6,936 nt of DNA, from positions 1-6,936 of the forward strand of contig CAYLUN010000175.1 in NCBI GenBank assembly GCA_964386865.1, in the 5' to 3' direction. The DNA is from CAYLUN01 sp964386865. Lineage in GTDB: Bacteria > Verrucomicrobiota > Kiritimatiellia > RFP12 > UBA1067. The notes beneath the pieces were generated by a model. It was not told where the DNA came from, ran no database searches, and saw nothing but the letters and a program-made list of their open reading frames with translations. Positions within the stretch are counted from its first letter, which is position 1; each line of letters begins with the position of its first letter. The position numbers and the translations under genes are program-made. Below are positions 1 through 6,145 of the stretch, in pieces.

Positions 1-1052
1 ACCCCACCAAGCGCGAGGTGCGCTTCCACAAGCCGGCCGAGGTGCGCGAGGCGCTGATCCTCGCCATTGGTGAGGCCCTCGGCGTCAAGCGGCATCACCC
101 GCTACCTGAAGGGCCGGCGGCCCCGCCGCCCGCGGCCCGCACGGAGGTGGGCCCCCCAGGCTCTCCGATCACGCCCCCTCCGACTTCCGACCTCCGACCT
201 CCGACCTCCGACTTTCCCGTTTCCCTCCGCACGCTCGTGCCCGAGGCCGCCGGCCAGCCCCCAGCGTTCAACGCTCAACGCTCAACGCTCAACGTTCAAC
301 CCGTAACCCCCGAACCCCGAACCCTGAACCCCGAACCCCTTTCCTCCTTCCCGTACCCCGCGCCCGTCCCCCTACAGCCTACAGCCTACAGCCTACAGCC
401 TTCTCCGGCCGCCCCCGCCGCCCCCACCGGCGCGGGCCTGCCGCTCTTCGCCGCGCCCGAGGACGGCTCGCCGTGGCGCTGGTGCCGCGTGCTCGGCTCG
501 CTCGCGGCCGGCCGCTACCTGCTGCTGGAGACCGACGCCGGCTTCGTGACGGTCGACCCGCGAGCGGCCCGCGAGCGCGTGCTCTACGAGCGGCTCATGG
601 AGGGCCACACCCGGGGCGAGGCGTTCTCGCAGCGGCTGCTGCTGCCGGAGACCGTCCAGCTCGCCCCCGCCGACGCCGCGCGGCTGCGCAAACACCTGAG
701 CGTCCTTCACGAAATGGGCTTCGGCGTGGAGGATTTCGGCAGCGACCACTTTCTGGTCGAGTCGCTGCCGGACGCGCTGGGCGATGTCTCCTGCCGCGAG
801 CTGCTGGGAAACGTCGCGCACGACCTGGAAAACGCCGGCACGCGGCGAGGCTCCGAGAAGTGGCGCGAGGAGCTCGTCGCCCGCGCGGCCTGCCGCGCGG
901 CAACGGGCGCGGAGCGGAGGCTGTCCGACGACGAGGCCCAGCGGCTGGTCAGCGCCCTCGCCGCCACGCGCATGCCCTACACCTGCCCGCGCGGCCGGCC
1001 CACCATGATCTTCACCTCCTACCGCGAGCTCGAGCGCAAGTTCGGCCGGTGA
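1..1052 (+). CDS. mutL: DNA mismatch repair protein MutL, C-terminal part (5' end outside window)
   Basis: MutL is the GHKL-ATPase matchmaker that couples MutS mismatch recognition to strand incision and excision. The frame is already open at base 3 and begins PTKREVRFHKPAEVREAL, the conserved end of the MutL N-terminal ATPase/transducer region (family form HPTKREVRF); the ATPase motifs lie upstream, outside the window. A Pro-rich linker (about 85-470) follows, then the C-terminal dimerisation domain (about 471-1049). That domain carries YLLLETDAGFVTVDPRAARE (residues aligned with the DQHA endonuclease motif), ACR at 888-896, CPRGRP at 984-1001 and a terminal ELERKFGR, all matching MutL landmarks. 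Two metal-site histidines appear as Arg: DQHA reads DPRA and CPHGRP reads CPRGRP. This suggests absent or altered endonuclease activity. The linker is largely encoded by 7-bp tandem repeats. The gene ends in TGA, 113 bp before the next gene. The identity is secure; loss of endonuclease activity is inferred. Confidence 0.93.
   Translation, partial: PTKREVRFHKPAEVREALILAIGEALGVKRHHPLPEGPAAPPPAARTEVGPPGSPITPPPTSDLRPPTSDFPVSLRTLVPEAAGQPPAFNAQRSTLNVQPVTPEPRTLNPEPLSSFPYPAPVPLQPTAYSLQPSPAAPAAPTGAGLPLFAAPEDGSPWRWCRVLGSLAAGRYLLLETDAGFVTVDPRAARERVLYERLMEGHTRGEAFSQRLLLPETVQLAPADAARLRKHLSVLHEMGFGVEDFGSDHFLVESLPDALGDVSCRELLGNVAHDLENAGTRRGSEKWREELVARAACRAATGAERRLSDDEAQRLVSALAATRMPYTCPRGRPTMIFTSYRELERKFGR
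179..213 (+). repeat. Heptamer tandem array A (TCCGACY, 5 units) inside mutL linker
   Basis: Five consecutive 7-bp units are visible: TCCGACT, three copies of TCCGACC, then TCCGACT. Because 7 is not a multiple of 3, the array cycles through all three phases and encodes a 7-residue period (TSDLRPP, then TSDF). None of the three phases contains a stop codon. The array lies in the non-conserved linker between the two MutL domains. Confidence 0.9.
264..300 (+). repeat. Heptamer tandem array B (ACGCTCA, about 5 units) inside mutL linker
   Basis: The units are GCGTTCA, three copies of ACGCTCA and ACGTTCA, followed by a partial AC. They encode the linker peptide FNAQRSTLNVQ with a 7-residue period (NAQRSTL, then NVQ). 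The sequence is unrelated to array A, but the period and the coding context are the same. Confidence 0.9.
303..339 (+). repeat. Heptamer tandem array C (CGAACCC, 4-5 units) inside mutL linker
   Basis: Exact phase units are CGAACCC (311), CGAACCC (318), TGAACCC (325) and CGAACCC (332), preceded by a degenerate GTAACCC. They encode PEPRTLNPEP. The degenerate units put TAA (304-306) and TGA (325-327) in frame 1, so a reading frame shifted into that phase would stop here. Confidence 0.88.
371..401 (+). repeat. Heptamer tandem array D (CCTACAG, 4 perfect units) inside mutL linker
   Basis: Four perfect CCTACAG units occupy 371-398, followed by a partial CCT. They encode LQPTAYSLQP, again a 7-residue period. 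A degenerate relative (CAGCCTA-type words) occurs between the giant gene and serS at 6096-6130. This suggests a dispersed family and not a mutL-specific sequence. Confidence 0.9.
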
Positions 1053-1085
1053 GTGGTTCAGCCTATCCGCTTTTCCCCTAGGCAC

Positions 1086-1117
1086 GATCAAGCCAGTTTG
1101 TTTATACTCTCTTGATC
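1086..1117. promoter_or_regulatory. Promoter-like AT-rich region with inverted repeat GATCAAG-N18-CTTGATC
   Basis: The mutL-to-giant-gene gap is conspicuously AT-rich for this window. It contains TATACT (1103-1108), a good -10-like hexamer, with no convincing -35 at 16-18 bp. Perfect 7-bp inverted repeat arms, GATCAAG (1086-1092) and CTTGATC (1111-1117), frame the hexamer as an operator would. The alternative is a weak mutL terminator stem, since T-rich sequence follows (1120-1130). Promoter function is inferred from composition and position. Confidence 0.4.
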
Positions 1118-1150
1118 AAATTTGTTTTGTGACGTAAGTTCCTTTTCTTG

Positions 1151-1159
1151 AAAGGCAGG
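1151..1159 (+). promoter_or_regulatory. Ribosome binding site deciding the ATG start of the giant secreted protein
   Basis: The purine-rich stretch AAAGGCAGG ends 6 nt before ATG 1166. It supports that ATG over the in-frame TTG at 1148, which lies upstream of this site. The ATG start also gives a compact, typical signal peptide. Confidence 0.55.
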
Positions 1160-1165
1160 TTGAGT

Positions 1166-4100
1166 ATGACAGCACGGAGTCTGATGGTCGGTTTGTCCGC
1201 CGCGTGCGCGGCGGGTTCGCTCTGGGCGGACAGCGGCACGTGGACCGCCACGACGGGCGGCAACTGGAACGACCCAGCCAACTGGGACGGCGGCATCATC
1301 GCGTCGAACAGCGGCTTCACGGCCACCCTCAACGCAGGCACGGGCACCATCAACAACGACATGGCCGACCCCGCGCTCGCGCTGCAGGGCCTGACGTTCG
1401 CGGGCGGCGGCTACGAGCTGGCGGGCGGGACCGTCACCCTCGACGCCGCGGGCTTCCTCACCGTCCAAGGCGGCACCCAGACGGTGAGCGCGCCGCTTTC
1501 GCTCTCCGGCAACACCTTCCTCAACGTCGCCTCGGCCCAGACGATGGCCCTCAACGGCCTGCTCTCCGGCAGCGGCGGCCTGACGATCAAGGGCGGCCGC
1601 GTGGTGCTCGGCAACGCCGACAACGCCTACCTCGGCGCGACGGTCATAGTCACCGGCCTCGTCGAGACCGCCTCGGTCGACGCGTTCGGCGACAGCTCGG
1701 CAGACCCCGCCAACCTCGTGCTGGGCGACGGCACCCTGCGCTACACCGGCGCCTCGGCCACCCTCAGCCGCGGCTTCACCGTCGCGCCCACCAACTTCGG
1801 CAACCGCGCCGCCGCGATTGACGTCACCGACGCGGGCGCGACGCTCACCGTCGCGGGCAAGGTCGTCACGCCCAATGGCTGCTTTATCAAGACCGGGCCC
1901 GGCACCTTGGCCTTCACCTATCCCGGCGACCAGCAGCTCAGCCGCAGCCGCCAGGCGGTTGTAGAGGGTACGCCCCTGACGTTCGACGCCAACGGCAGCG
2001 CGAGCACCAACGGTTATGCGCTCTTCACGGTCGACAACGGCAAGCTCGTCCTCGGCGCGGCCAACCAGACCAACAACATCGTCGGCGTGGCCTGGGTCGG
2101 TGCGCGCAACAACACCTCGCCCCGCATGGAGGTCCTGGGCGGCGTGACCAAGGTCAGCGGCGCCTACTTCACCATCGGCCGCGGCACCGGCACCGCGCCT
2201 TACCTGGCCAAGCCCAGCCTCTACATCGGCAACGGCGCCTACATGGAGATGGGCAGCTTCGTGATGGCCAACAACAACGGAAACAACAACTTCCGCTGTA
2301 ACCCGGACCTGGCCATCACCAACGGCACGCTGGTCGTGTTCGGCGACTGCTTCCTCGGCGAAAACACGGTTGCCACCTCGACCGTCACAGTCGCCAACAA
2401 CAGCCTCTTTCGGAACGACTCCAATACCCGCGACCGCGGGATGATTCTGGCCTTCGGCGGGCCGGCGAAGACCGACCTCACCTTTGACACGGCCAGCACG
2501 GGCCGCGTCTACATGGCCCGGTTCGCCAAGTTCACCTCGATGACCGTCAAGGGCAACAGCGTCTTCGAGATGGACGGCTCGCCGATCAACGTGACGAATG
2601 CCGACTTCAACACCGGCACCGTCCTGTTCAACGGCGGCACGCTCGCCCAGCGCTCGCCCAAGCTCGCCTCCGACTGGTTCCGCGGCGTCACCAACGTGCT
2701 CGTCGGCGCGAACAACCTGACGCTTGACGCCGGCGGCTACGCGTGGCTGGAGCCGCCGACCACCGCTTTCGCCTCGAGCCCGGGCGGCAAGCTCGCCAAG
2801 ACCGGCGTCGGCACGGCGGCCCTTCGGCCCACGGCGCTCAACGTCGACCTCAACGCCGGCCGGCTCGCGCTCTCCATCGAGAGCCCGCAGGTGACGAACG
2901 GCACGCGCGGCGTCGTGACCGCCAGCGCCAACACGTCGATCGAACTTGCCGCCAGCGGCGCGGCGGGCGGCATGAATCTCGGCGTCGGAACGTCCCCCGT
3001 GACGCTGACGCCTCACAGCCTCGCCTCTAACCCCGATCTCTGGCGCTTCGCCGAGCGTGCCATGCGCCGCACCGACGGCATTCTCCAACTGACCCCCGAG
3101 GTCGGCACCGTCGTCGGAGCGAACCAGAACCAGCGGGGCGCCGCGTTCCTGATGCGCAAGCAGACCCTCAGCGGCGCGTGGACCTGCACGTTCAACTACG
3201 TCTGCTGGAGCCTGACCGCGAATCCCGCCGACGGCGTGGCCTTCGTGCTCCAGAACGACCCCCGCGGCTCGGTCGCCTGCGGCAGCACCGGGTCGAACCT
3301 CGGCTACGGCGGCACGGGCGGTATCACAAACTCTATCGCGCTGGGCATCGACTCCTACAACCATCGCCTCTTCTACGGTCGCCAGGGCTCCTTCGTCATC
3401 ACCAACGCCCTGCCCGCCGCCCTGCCGAAGCTGGCGCAGTCGCCGGTCAAGACCAAGTTCACCGTCGCGTACAACGGTGCCGGCTTGCTGATGATCGAGA
3501 TCGCGAGGCCCGGCTCCCTGACCTACCGCTACACGTGGTCGGTGAACCTTCCGGCTGAAATCGGTGCGAACGAGGCCTATCTCGGCTTCACCGGCGGTAC
3601 TGGAGGTTCTTTCGGCCAGCAGTCGATCGCGGACGTCACCTTCGACAACGGTTTGACGGTCATGCCCTCCTATTGCCGCTACGGCGGTGCCGTCACGCTC
3701 GCCGGCGGTGCGGCACTCAACACCATCAGCACCCCGACCTCGCAGCAGCGCGGCTTCGTGCTGGGCTCGCTGGCCTACGGCGATCAGGCGGTCGTTAGCG
3801 CCGCCTCCGCCTCCGCCGCGTCATCCGCCACGCCCGCGCCGACGCTGACCGAGCAGGGCATGTGGAAGCTCAACCAGAACGCGAACTGGAAACCCGACGG
3901 CCGCCTGGCGGTCTCCAAGAACGCCAACAACACACCCGGTTCCGCGTTCACGACCAACCTCTATCCGATCAGCGGCTCTTGGACCGCCCGCTTCAACTAC
4001 GACATGGGCCTGCACACGACCCCGCCTGCCGATTACATCAACTTCATCGTGCAGAGCGGTTCGACGAATAGCACGGTGCATGCGCCGAATCCCGGCTTCG

Positions 4101-5839
4101 CGATCCAGTGGCGCTACTACATGGGCGGCACCAACTCGACCATGGTCCGCATGTATCTCAACGGCGTCGAGACGTTGGGCAGTACCAACATCGCGCCGGT
4201 CAGCCTGTACGCCAACCCGCTCGCGACCATGACGGTCGCGTATGACGCCTCGGCCAAGACCGTCACCGTGATCACCGAGCAGACCGCCGGCGCTTACACC
4301 AACATCTTTACGGGCGTGGATATGGGCGCGACCGTTGGCTCGACCTCCGCCTACCTCGGCTTCGGCGCTTTCACCGGCGGCCTCAACGCGGAGAACATCG
4401 TCAGCGACTTCACCTTCACGTCGCCGGCCGTGTCTTCTTCCGCCAACGCGCTCGGCTACGTGGGTTTCGACAAGCTCAGCGGCGCGGGCACCCTCGTGAA
4501 GCGCGGCTCCGCCGCGCTGGGGCTCATGGGCGACATCGACAAGCCGACGTCTAACGTCACCGTGCGCCTCGAGCAGGGCGGCCTCGTGTTGCGTAAGAAC
4601 AACCTCGAGCCGCTCCTCGTCACCGGCGCGCGCAGCGACTGGGTCTTCACGCCTGAGGGCAAGTGGGGCGACGACAGCACGCTGCAGTTCTGCACGATGG
4701 GTGTCCTGAACAGCACCGGCTCCGCCACCTCCGCCCGCCGCATCCGCATCAAGGAGCCGTGGACGCTCTCGTACAGCTTCCTGTTCGGCGCCAAGTCCAT
4801 CCCGCCGGCGGACGCCTACTCGCTCTTCTTCCACAACGACCCGCGCGGCCCCGGCGCGGTCGGCGGGCCGACCCTCGACGCCGGCTATGCGGGCGCGAGC
4901 GCCGTCGTCAACAGCTTGGGCCTTCGCTGGTACTTCTATCCCGGGCATACCGGCGCAGCCTCTAATAAGGTGGCGATCGGAAGGGGCGGCGTCTGGAACG
5001 TCGGCTCGTACCAGAGCTACCTGCCCGTCGTGCTCGTGAACGGCATCACCGATGTGGTCATCACCTACGACCCGGCGGCCGCCACGCTGACCGCCGCGCT
5101 CAAGCAAGGAGCCTACGGCGCCACCAATGTCTTCACGGGCGTGAACATCCCGACGGACGTCGGCAGCGACTACGCCTATGTCGCCTTTGGCGGCGGCTGC
5201 GGCGGCTCGCAGGGCGAGATGCGCGTGCGCGACTTCGCGATGACCTATGCCGCGCCGCTGGCCGACACGGTCGCCAGCCAGTCCTACTTGGCGAATCTGG
5301 ACCTGCCCGCCGCCTCGACCAACACGGTCACGCTCGACTCGACCGTTCTGGCCGGCAGCTACGCCCTCACCGCCGTCCAGGTCGGCGACGGCGCGACGCT
5401 GGGCGTCGACGCCAAGGCGCAGCCTGGCACCCTCGCGGTCGCCTCGGTGGCGCAGTCGGGCGACGCGACTTATTCCGTGGCCTCGGCCTGCACGCTCGCG
5501 CTGGGGGGCGTGAGCGGCGGCGGCACGGTGACCAAGACCGGCGCGGGCGCGCTCGCCCTCACCGGCGCGACGGCCGCCTACGCGGGCGACACCGTCCTCG
5601 CGGCAGGCACGCTCTCGCTCGGCGCGCCCCGCCTGCCGCGCGGCACCGACCTGCACGTCACGACCGGCGCGACGCTGAGCCTGGCCTTCGACGGCAAGCA
5701 GTACATCCACGCGCTCTTCATCGACGGCGTGGCCCAGCCCGGCGGGATCTACACGGCTGTTAACGCGCCGTGGATCACCGGCTCCGGCCAGCTCGTCGTC
5801 ACCTACCCGCCGGTCGGCTCGCTGATCATGTTGCAGTAA
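1166..5839 (+). CDS. Giant secreted protein with autotransporter-associated beta-strand repeats and three L-type-lectin-like domains
   Basis: Likely an exported 1,557-residue surface or matrix protein that binds carbohydrate; no catalytic domain is recognised. Residues 1-21 form a signal peptide (MTARSLMVGLSAACAAGSLWA, cleavage before DSGTW). The mature N-terminus has the W-T/NW pattern (GTWTATTGGNWNDPANW) seen at the start of beta-strand repeat (PATR) proteins. PATR-like segments lie at about 130-175, 540-570, 1102-1142 and 1447-1486 (GGGTVTKTGAGALALTG), giving an elongated beta-helix-like stalk. Three jelly-roll lectin-like domains lie at about 626-828, 898-1086 and 1157-1364. The first has ADGVAFVLQNDPRG (688-701), LGYGG and a later IDSY, as in L-type lectins. 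An Ala/Ser/Thr/Pro linker (about 877-893) joins domains 1 and 2. Residues 1492-1547 form a terminal module with FIDGVAQPGGIYTA and ITGSGQLVV. There is no autotransporter barrel, PEP-CTERM or LPXTG anchor. Codon use matches the neighbours. The frame is secure; sugar binding and surface location are inferred. Confidence 0.9.
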   Translation: MTARSLMVGLSAACAAGSLWADSGTWTATTGGNWNDPANWDGGIIASNSGFTATLNAGTGTINNDMADPALALQGLTFAGGGYELAGGTVTLDAAGFLTVQGGTQTVSAPLSLSGNTFLNVASAQTMALNGLLSGSGGLTIKGGRVVLGNADNAYLGATVIVTGLVETASVDAFGDSSADPANLVLGDGTLRYTGASATLSRGFTVAPTNFGNRAAAIDVTDAGATLTVAGKVVTPNGCFIKTGPGTLAFTYPGDQQLSRSRQAVVEGTPLTFDANGSASTNGYALFTVDNGKLVLGAANQTNNIVGVAWVGARNNTSPRMEVLGGVTKVSGAYFTIGRGTGTAPYLAKPSLYIGNGAYMEMGSFVMANNNGNNNFRCNPDLAITNGTLVVFGDCFLGENTVATSTVTVANNSLFRNDSNTRDRGMILAFGGPAKTDLTFDTASTGRVYMARFAKFTSMTVKGNSVFEMDGSPINVTNADFNTGTVLFNGGTLAQRSPKLASDWFRGVTNVLVGANNLTLDAGGYAWLEPPTTAFASSPGGKLAKTGVGTAALRPTALNVDLNAGRLALSIESPQVTNGTRGVVTASANTSIELAASGAAGGMNLGVGTSPVTLTPHSLASNPDLWRFAERAMRRTDGILQLTPEVGTVVGANQNQRGAAFLMRKQTLSGAWTCTFNYVCWSLTANPADGVAFVLQNDPRGSVACGSTGSNLGYGGTGGITNSIALGIDSYNHRLFYGRQGSFVITNALPAALPKLAQSPVKTKFTVAYNGAGLLMIEIARPGSLTYRYTWSVNLPAEIGANEAYLGFTGGTGGSFGQQSIADVTFDNGLTVMPSYCRYGGAVTLAGGAALNTISTPTSQQRGFVLGSLAYGDQAVVSAASASAASSATPAPTLTEQGMWKLNQNANWKPDGRLAVSKNANNTPGSAFTTNLYPISGSWTARFNYDMGLHTTPPADYINFIVQSGSTNSTVHAPNPGFAIQWRYYMGGTNSTMVRMYLNGVETLGSTNIAPVSLYANPLATMTVAYDASAKTVTVITEQTAGAYTNIFTGVDMGATVGSTSAYLGFGAFTGGLNAENIVSDFTFTSPAVSSSANALGYVGFDKLSGAGTLVKRGSAALGLMGDIDKPTSNVTVRLEQGGLVLRKNNLEPLLVTGARSDWVFTPEGKWGDDSTLQFCTMGVLNSTGSATSARRIRIKEPWTLSYSFLFGAKSIPPADAYSLFFHNDPRGPGAVGGPTLDAGYAGASAVVNSLGLRWYFYPGHTGAASNKVAIGRGGVWNVGSYQSYLPVVLVNGITDVVITYDPAAATLTAALKQGAYGATNVFTGVNIPTDVGSDYAYVAFGGGCGGSQGEMRVRDFAMTYAAPLADTVASQSYLANLDLPAASTNTVTLDSTVLAGSYALTAVQVGDGATLGVDAKAQPGTLAVASVAQSGDATYSVASACTLALGGVSGGGTVTKTGAGALALTGATAAYAGDTVLAAGTLSLGAPRLPRGTDLHVTTGATLSLAFDGKQYIHALFIDGVAQPGGIYTAVNAPWITGSGQLVVTYPPVGSLIMLQ

Positions 5840-5878
5840 GGTGCGCTGAAGAAGTCGGCAATCAGCGCCTGACGGCGA

Positions 5879-5909
5879 CACTACAAACGCTTCGCAGCCG
5901 TTTGTAGTG
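5879..5909. terminator. Perfect 11-bp hairpin after the giant gene; possible transcription end or 3' stabiliser
   Basis: CACTACAAACG (5879-5889) and CGTTTGTAGTG (5899-5909) are exact reverse complements around a 9-nt loop, 39 bp past the stop codon. The position fits a 3' transcript hairpin. No T-tract follows, so classical intrinsic termination is doubtful. It could equally be a palindromic repetitive element. Confidence 0.4.
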
Positions 5910-5935
5910 CCCGTGCGGGCCTTCCGTGCACTACA
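5903..5935. repeat. Alternative hairpin sharing an arm with the 5879-5909 stem
   Basis: TGTAGTGC (5903-5910) is also the exact reverse complement of GCACTACA (5928-5935), giving an 8-bp stem with a 17-nt loop that excludes the first hairpin. Inside the region, GCCCG-TG-CGGGC (5909-5920) is another small self-complementary element. A further GTGTAG (5977-5982) can pair with CTACAC (5931-5936). Confidence 0.4.
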
Positions 5936-6033
5936 CCGCCGGACGCCGACTAGGGGCTCCGAGCACCGGCCGACACGTGTAGCACACGGGCACCCCCGTC
6001 GCTGACCGATTACTTGCTCCCGCGCTCCCGCGC

Positions 6034-6062
6034 TTGCGCCGCCCGCGCGAAACGGGTAACAT
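6034..6062 (+). promoter_or_regulatory. Possible sigma70-type promoter for serS
   Basis: TTGCGC (6034-6039) and TAACAT (6057-6062) are separated by 17 bp. The -10 keeps the key first two and last two bases of TATAAT; the -35 keeps only TTG. Its position 84 bp upstream of the serS ATG is reasonable. The matches are weak, so this is tentative. Confidence 0.3.
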
Positions 6063-6078
6063 ACGTTTCGTTTCGCGC
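6045..6078. promoter_or_regulatory. Perfect 10-bp inverted repeat upstream of serS
   Basis: GCGCGAAACG (6045-6054) and CGTTTCGCGC (6069-6078) are exact reverse complements with a 14-nt spacer. An alternative 7-bp pairing, CGAAACG (6048-6054) with CGTTTCG (6064-6070), leaves a 9-nt loop. The repeat overlaps the candidate -10 TAACAT, so it could be an operator, or a hairpin near the 5' end of the serS transcript. Confidence 0.4.
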
Positions 6079-6095
6079 CGCCGCCGGGCGGTTCA

Positions 6096-6130
6096 CCTAT
6101 CAGCCTAACAGCTACAGCCTAAACACCTAT
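6096..6130 (+). repeat. Degenerate CAGCCTA-type short repeats upstream of serS
   Basis: Imperfect units of CCTATCA, GCCTAACA, GCTACA, GCCTAAAC and ACCTAT follow one another with a period of about 6-8 bp. They share the CAGCCTA word with the perfect array D inside mutL, suggesting a decayed member of the same family. Confidence 0.45.
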
Positions 6131-6134
6131 TCTC

Positions 6135-6139
6135 GAGGA
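6135..6139 (+). promoter_or_regulatory. Ribosome binding site of serS
   Basis: GAGGA lies 6 nt before ATG 6146, an orthodox Shine-Dalgarno spacing. It supports this start, which also matches the family N-terminus MLDIKRIRDN. Confidence 0.75.
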
Positions 6140-6145
6140 TCCGCC

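Larger units (their letters stand above)
5840..6145. other. Intergenic region without a gene: hairpins, possible promoter, degenerate repeats
   Basis: No start codon with a plausible ribosome site and coding continuation is seen here on either strand, and there is no tRNA- or T-box-like element. The region holds two perfect inverted repeats (5879-5909 and 6045-6078), repeated TGTAG/CTACA words, a possible serS promoter and a degenerate CAGCCTA-type repeat. These are listed separately. Confidence 0.7.

Noticed and set aside
179..401. CRISPR array
   Set aside because: The units are 7 bp, directly adjacent and without unique spacers, so these are simple tandem repeats.
473..1081. Alternative + frame overlapping the mutL C-terminal region
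   Set aside because: It encodes an Arg/Ala/Pro-rich nonsense peptide, while the mutL frame has conserved motifs throughout. It matters only as the frame entered after a one-unit repeat gain.
1148..1165. In-frame TTG start 18 nt upstream of the chosen ATG for the giant protein
   Set aside because: The ribosome site AAAGGCAGG lies downstream of this TTG, and the ATG gives a cleaner signal peptide.
1193..1210. Possible lipoprotein signal (LSAAC) in the giant protein
   Set aside because: The residue at -3 is Ser, not Leu/Val/Ile. The hydrophobic stretch continues past the Cys to a normal cleavage site after LWA.
1088..3364. 758-codon open frame on the minus strand opposite the giant gene
   Set aside because: It is antisense to a well-supported coding frame, Val/Arg/Ala/Gly-rich without domains, and explained by GC-biased third positions that remove antisense stops.
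3821..5881. 686-codon open frame on the minus strand
   Set aside because: It has the same shadow character, is low-complexity Arg/Gly/Ala/Val-rich, and has no recognisable motif or ribosome site. The sense strand carries clear lectin and repeat motifs.
6132..6142. Adjacent CTCGAG and GGATCC restriction sites, suggesting a cloning junction
   Set aside because: They overlap a natural ribosome site, and the sequence on both sides has native composition with no vector-like sequence. Chance is sufficient.
5840..6145. T-box leader or tRNA gene before serS
   Set aside because: No T-box consensus, specifier-loop arrangement or tRNA cloverleaf pattern could be seen.
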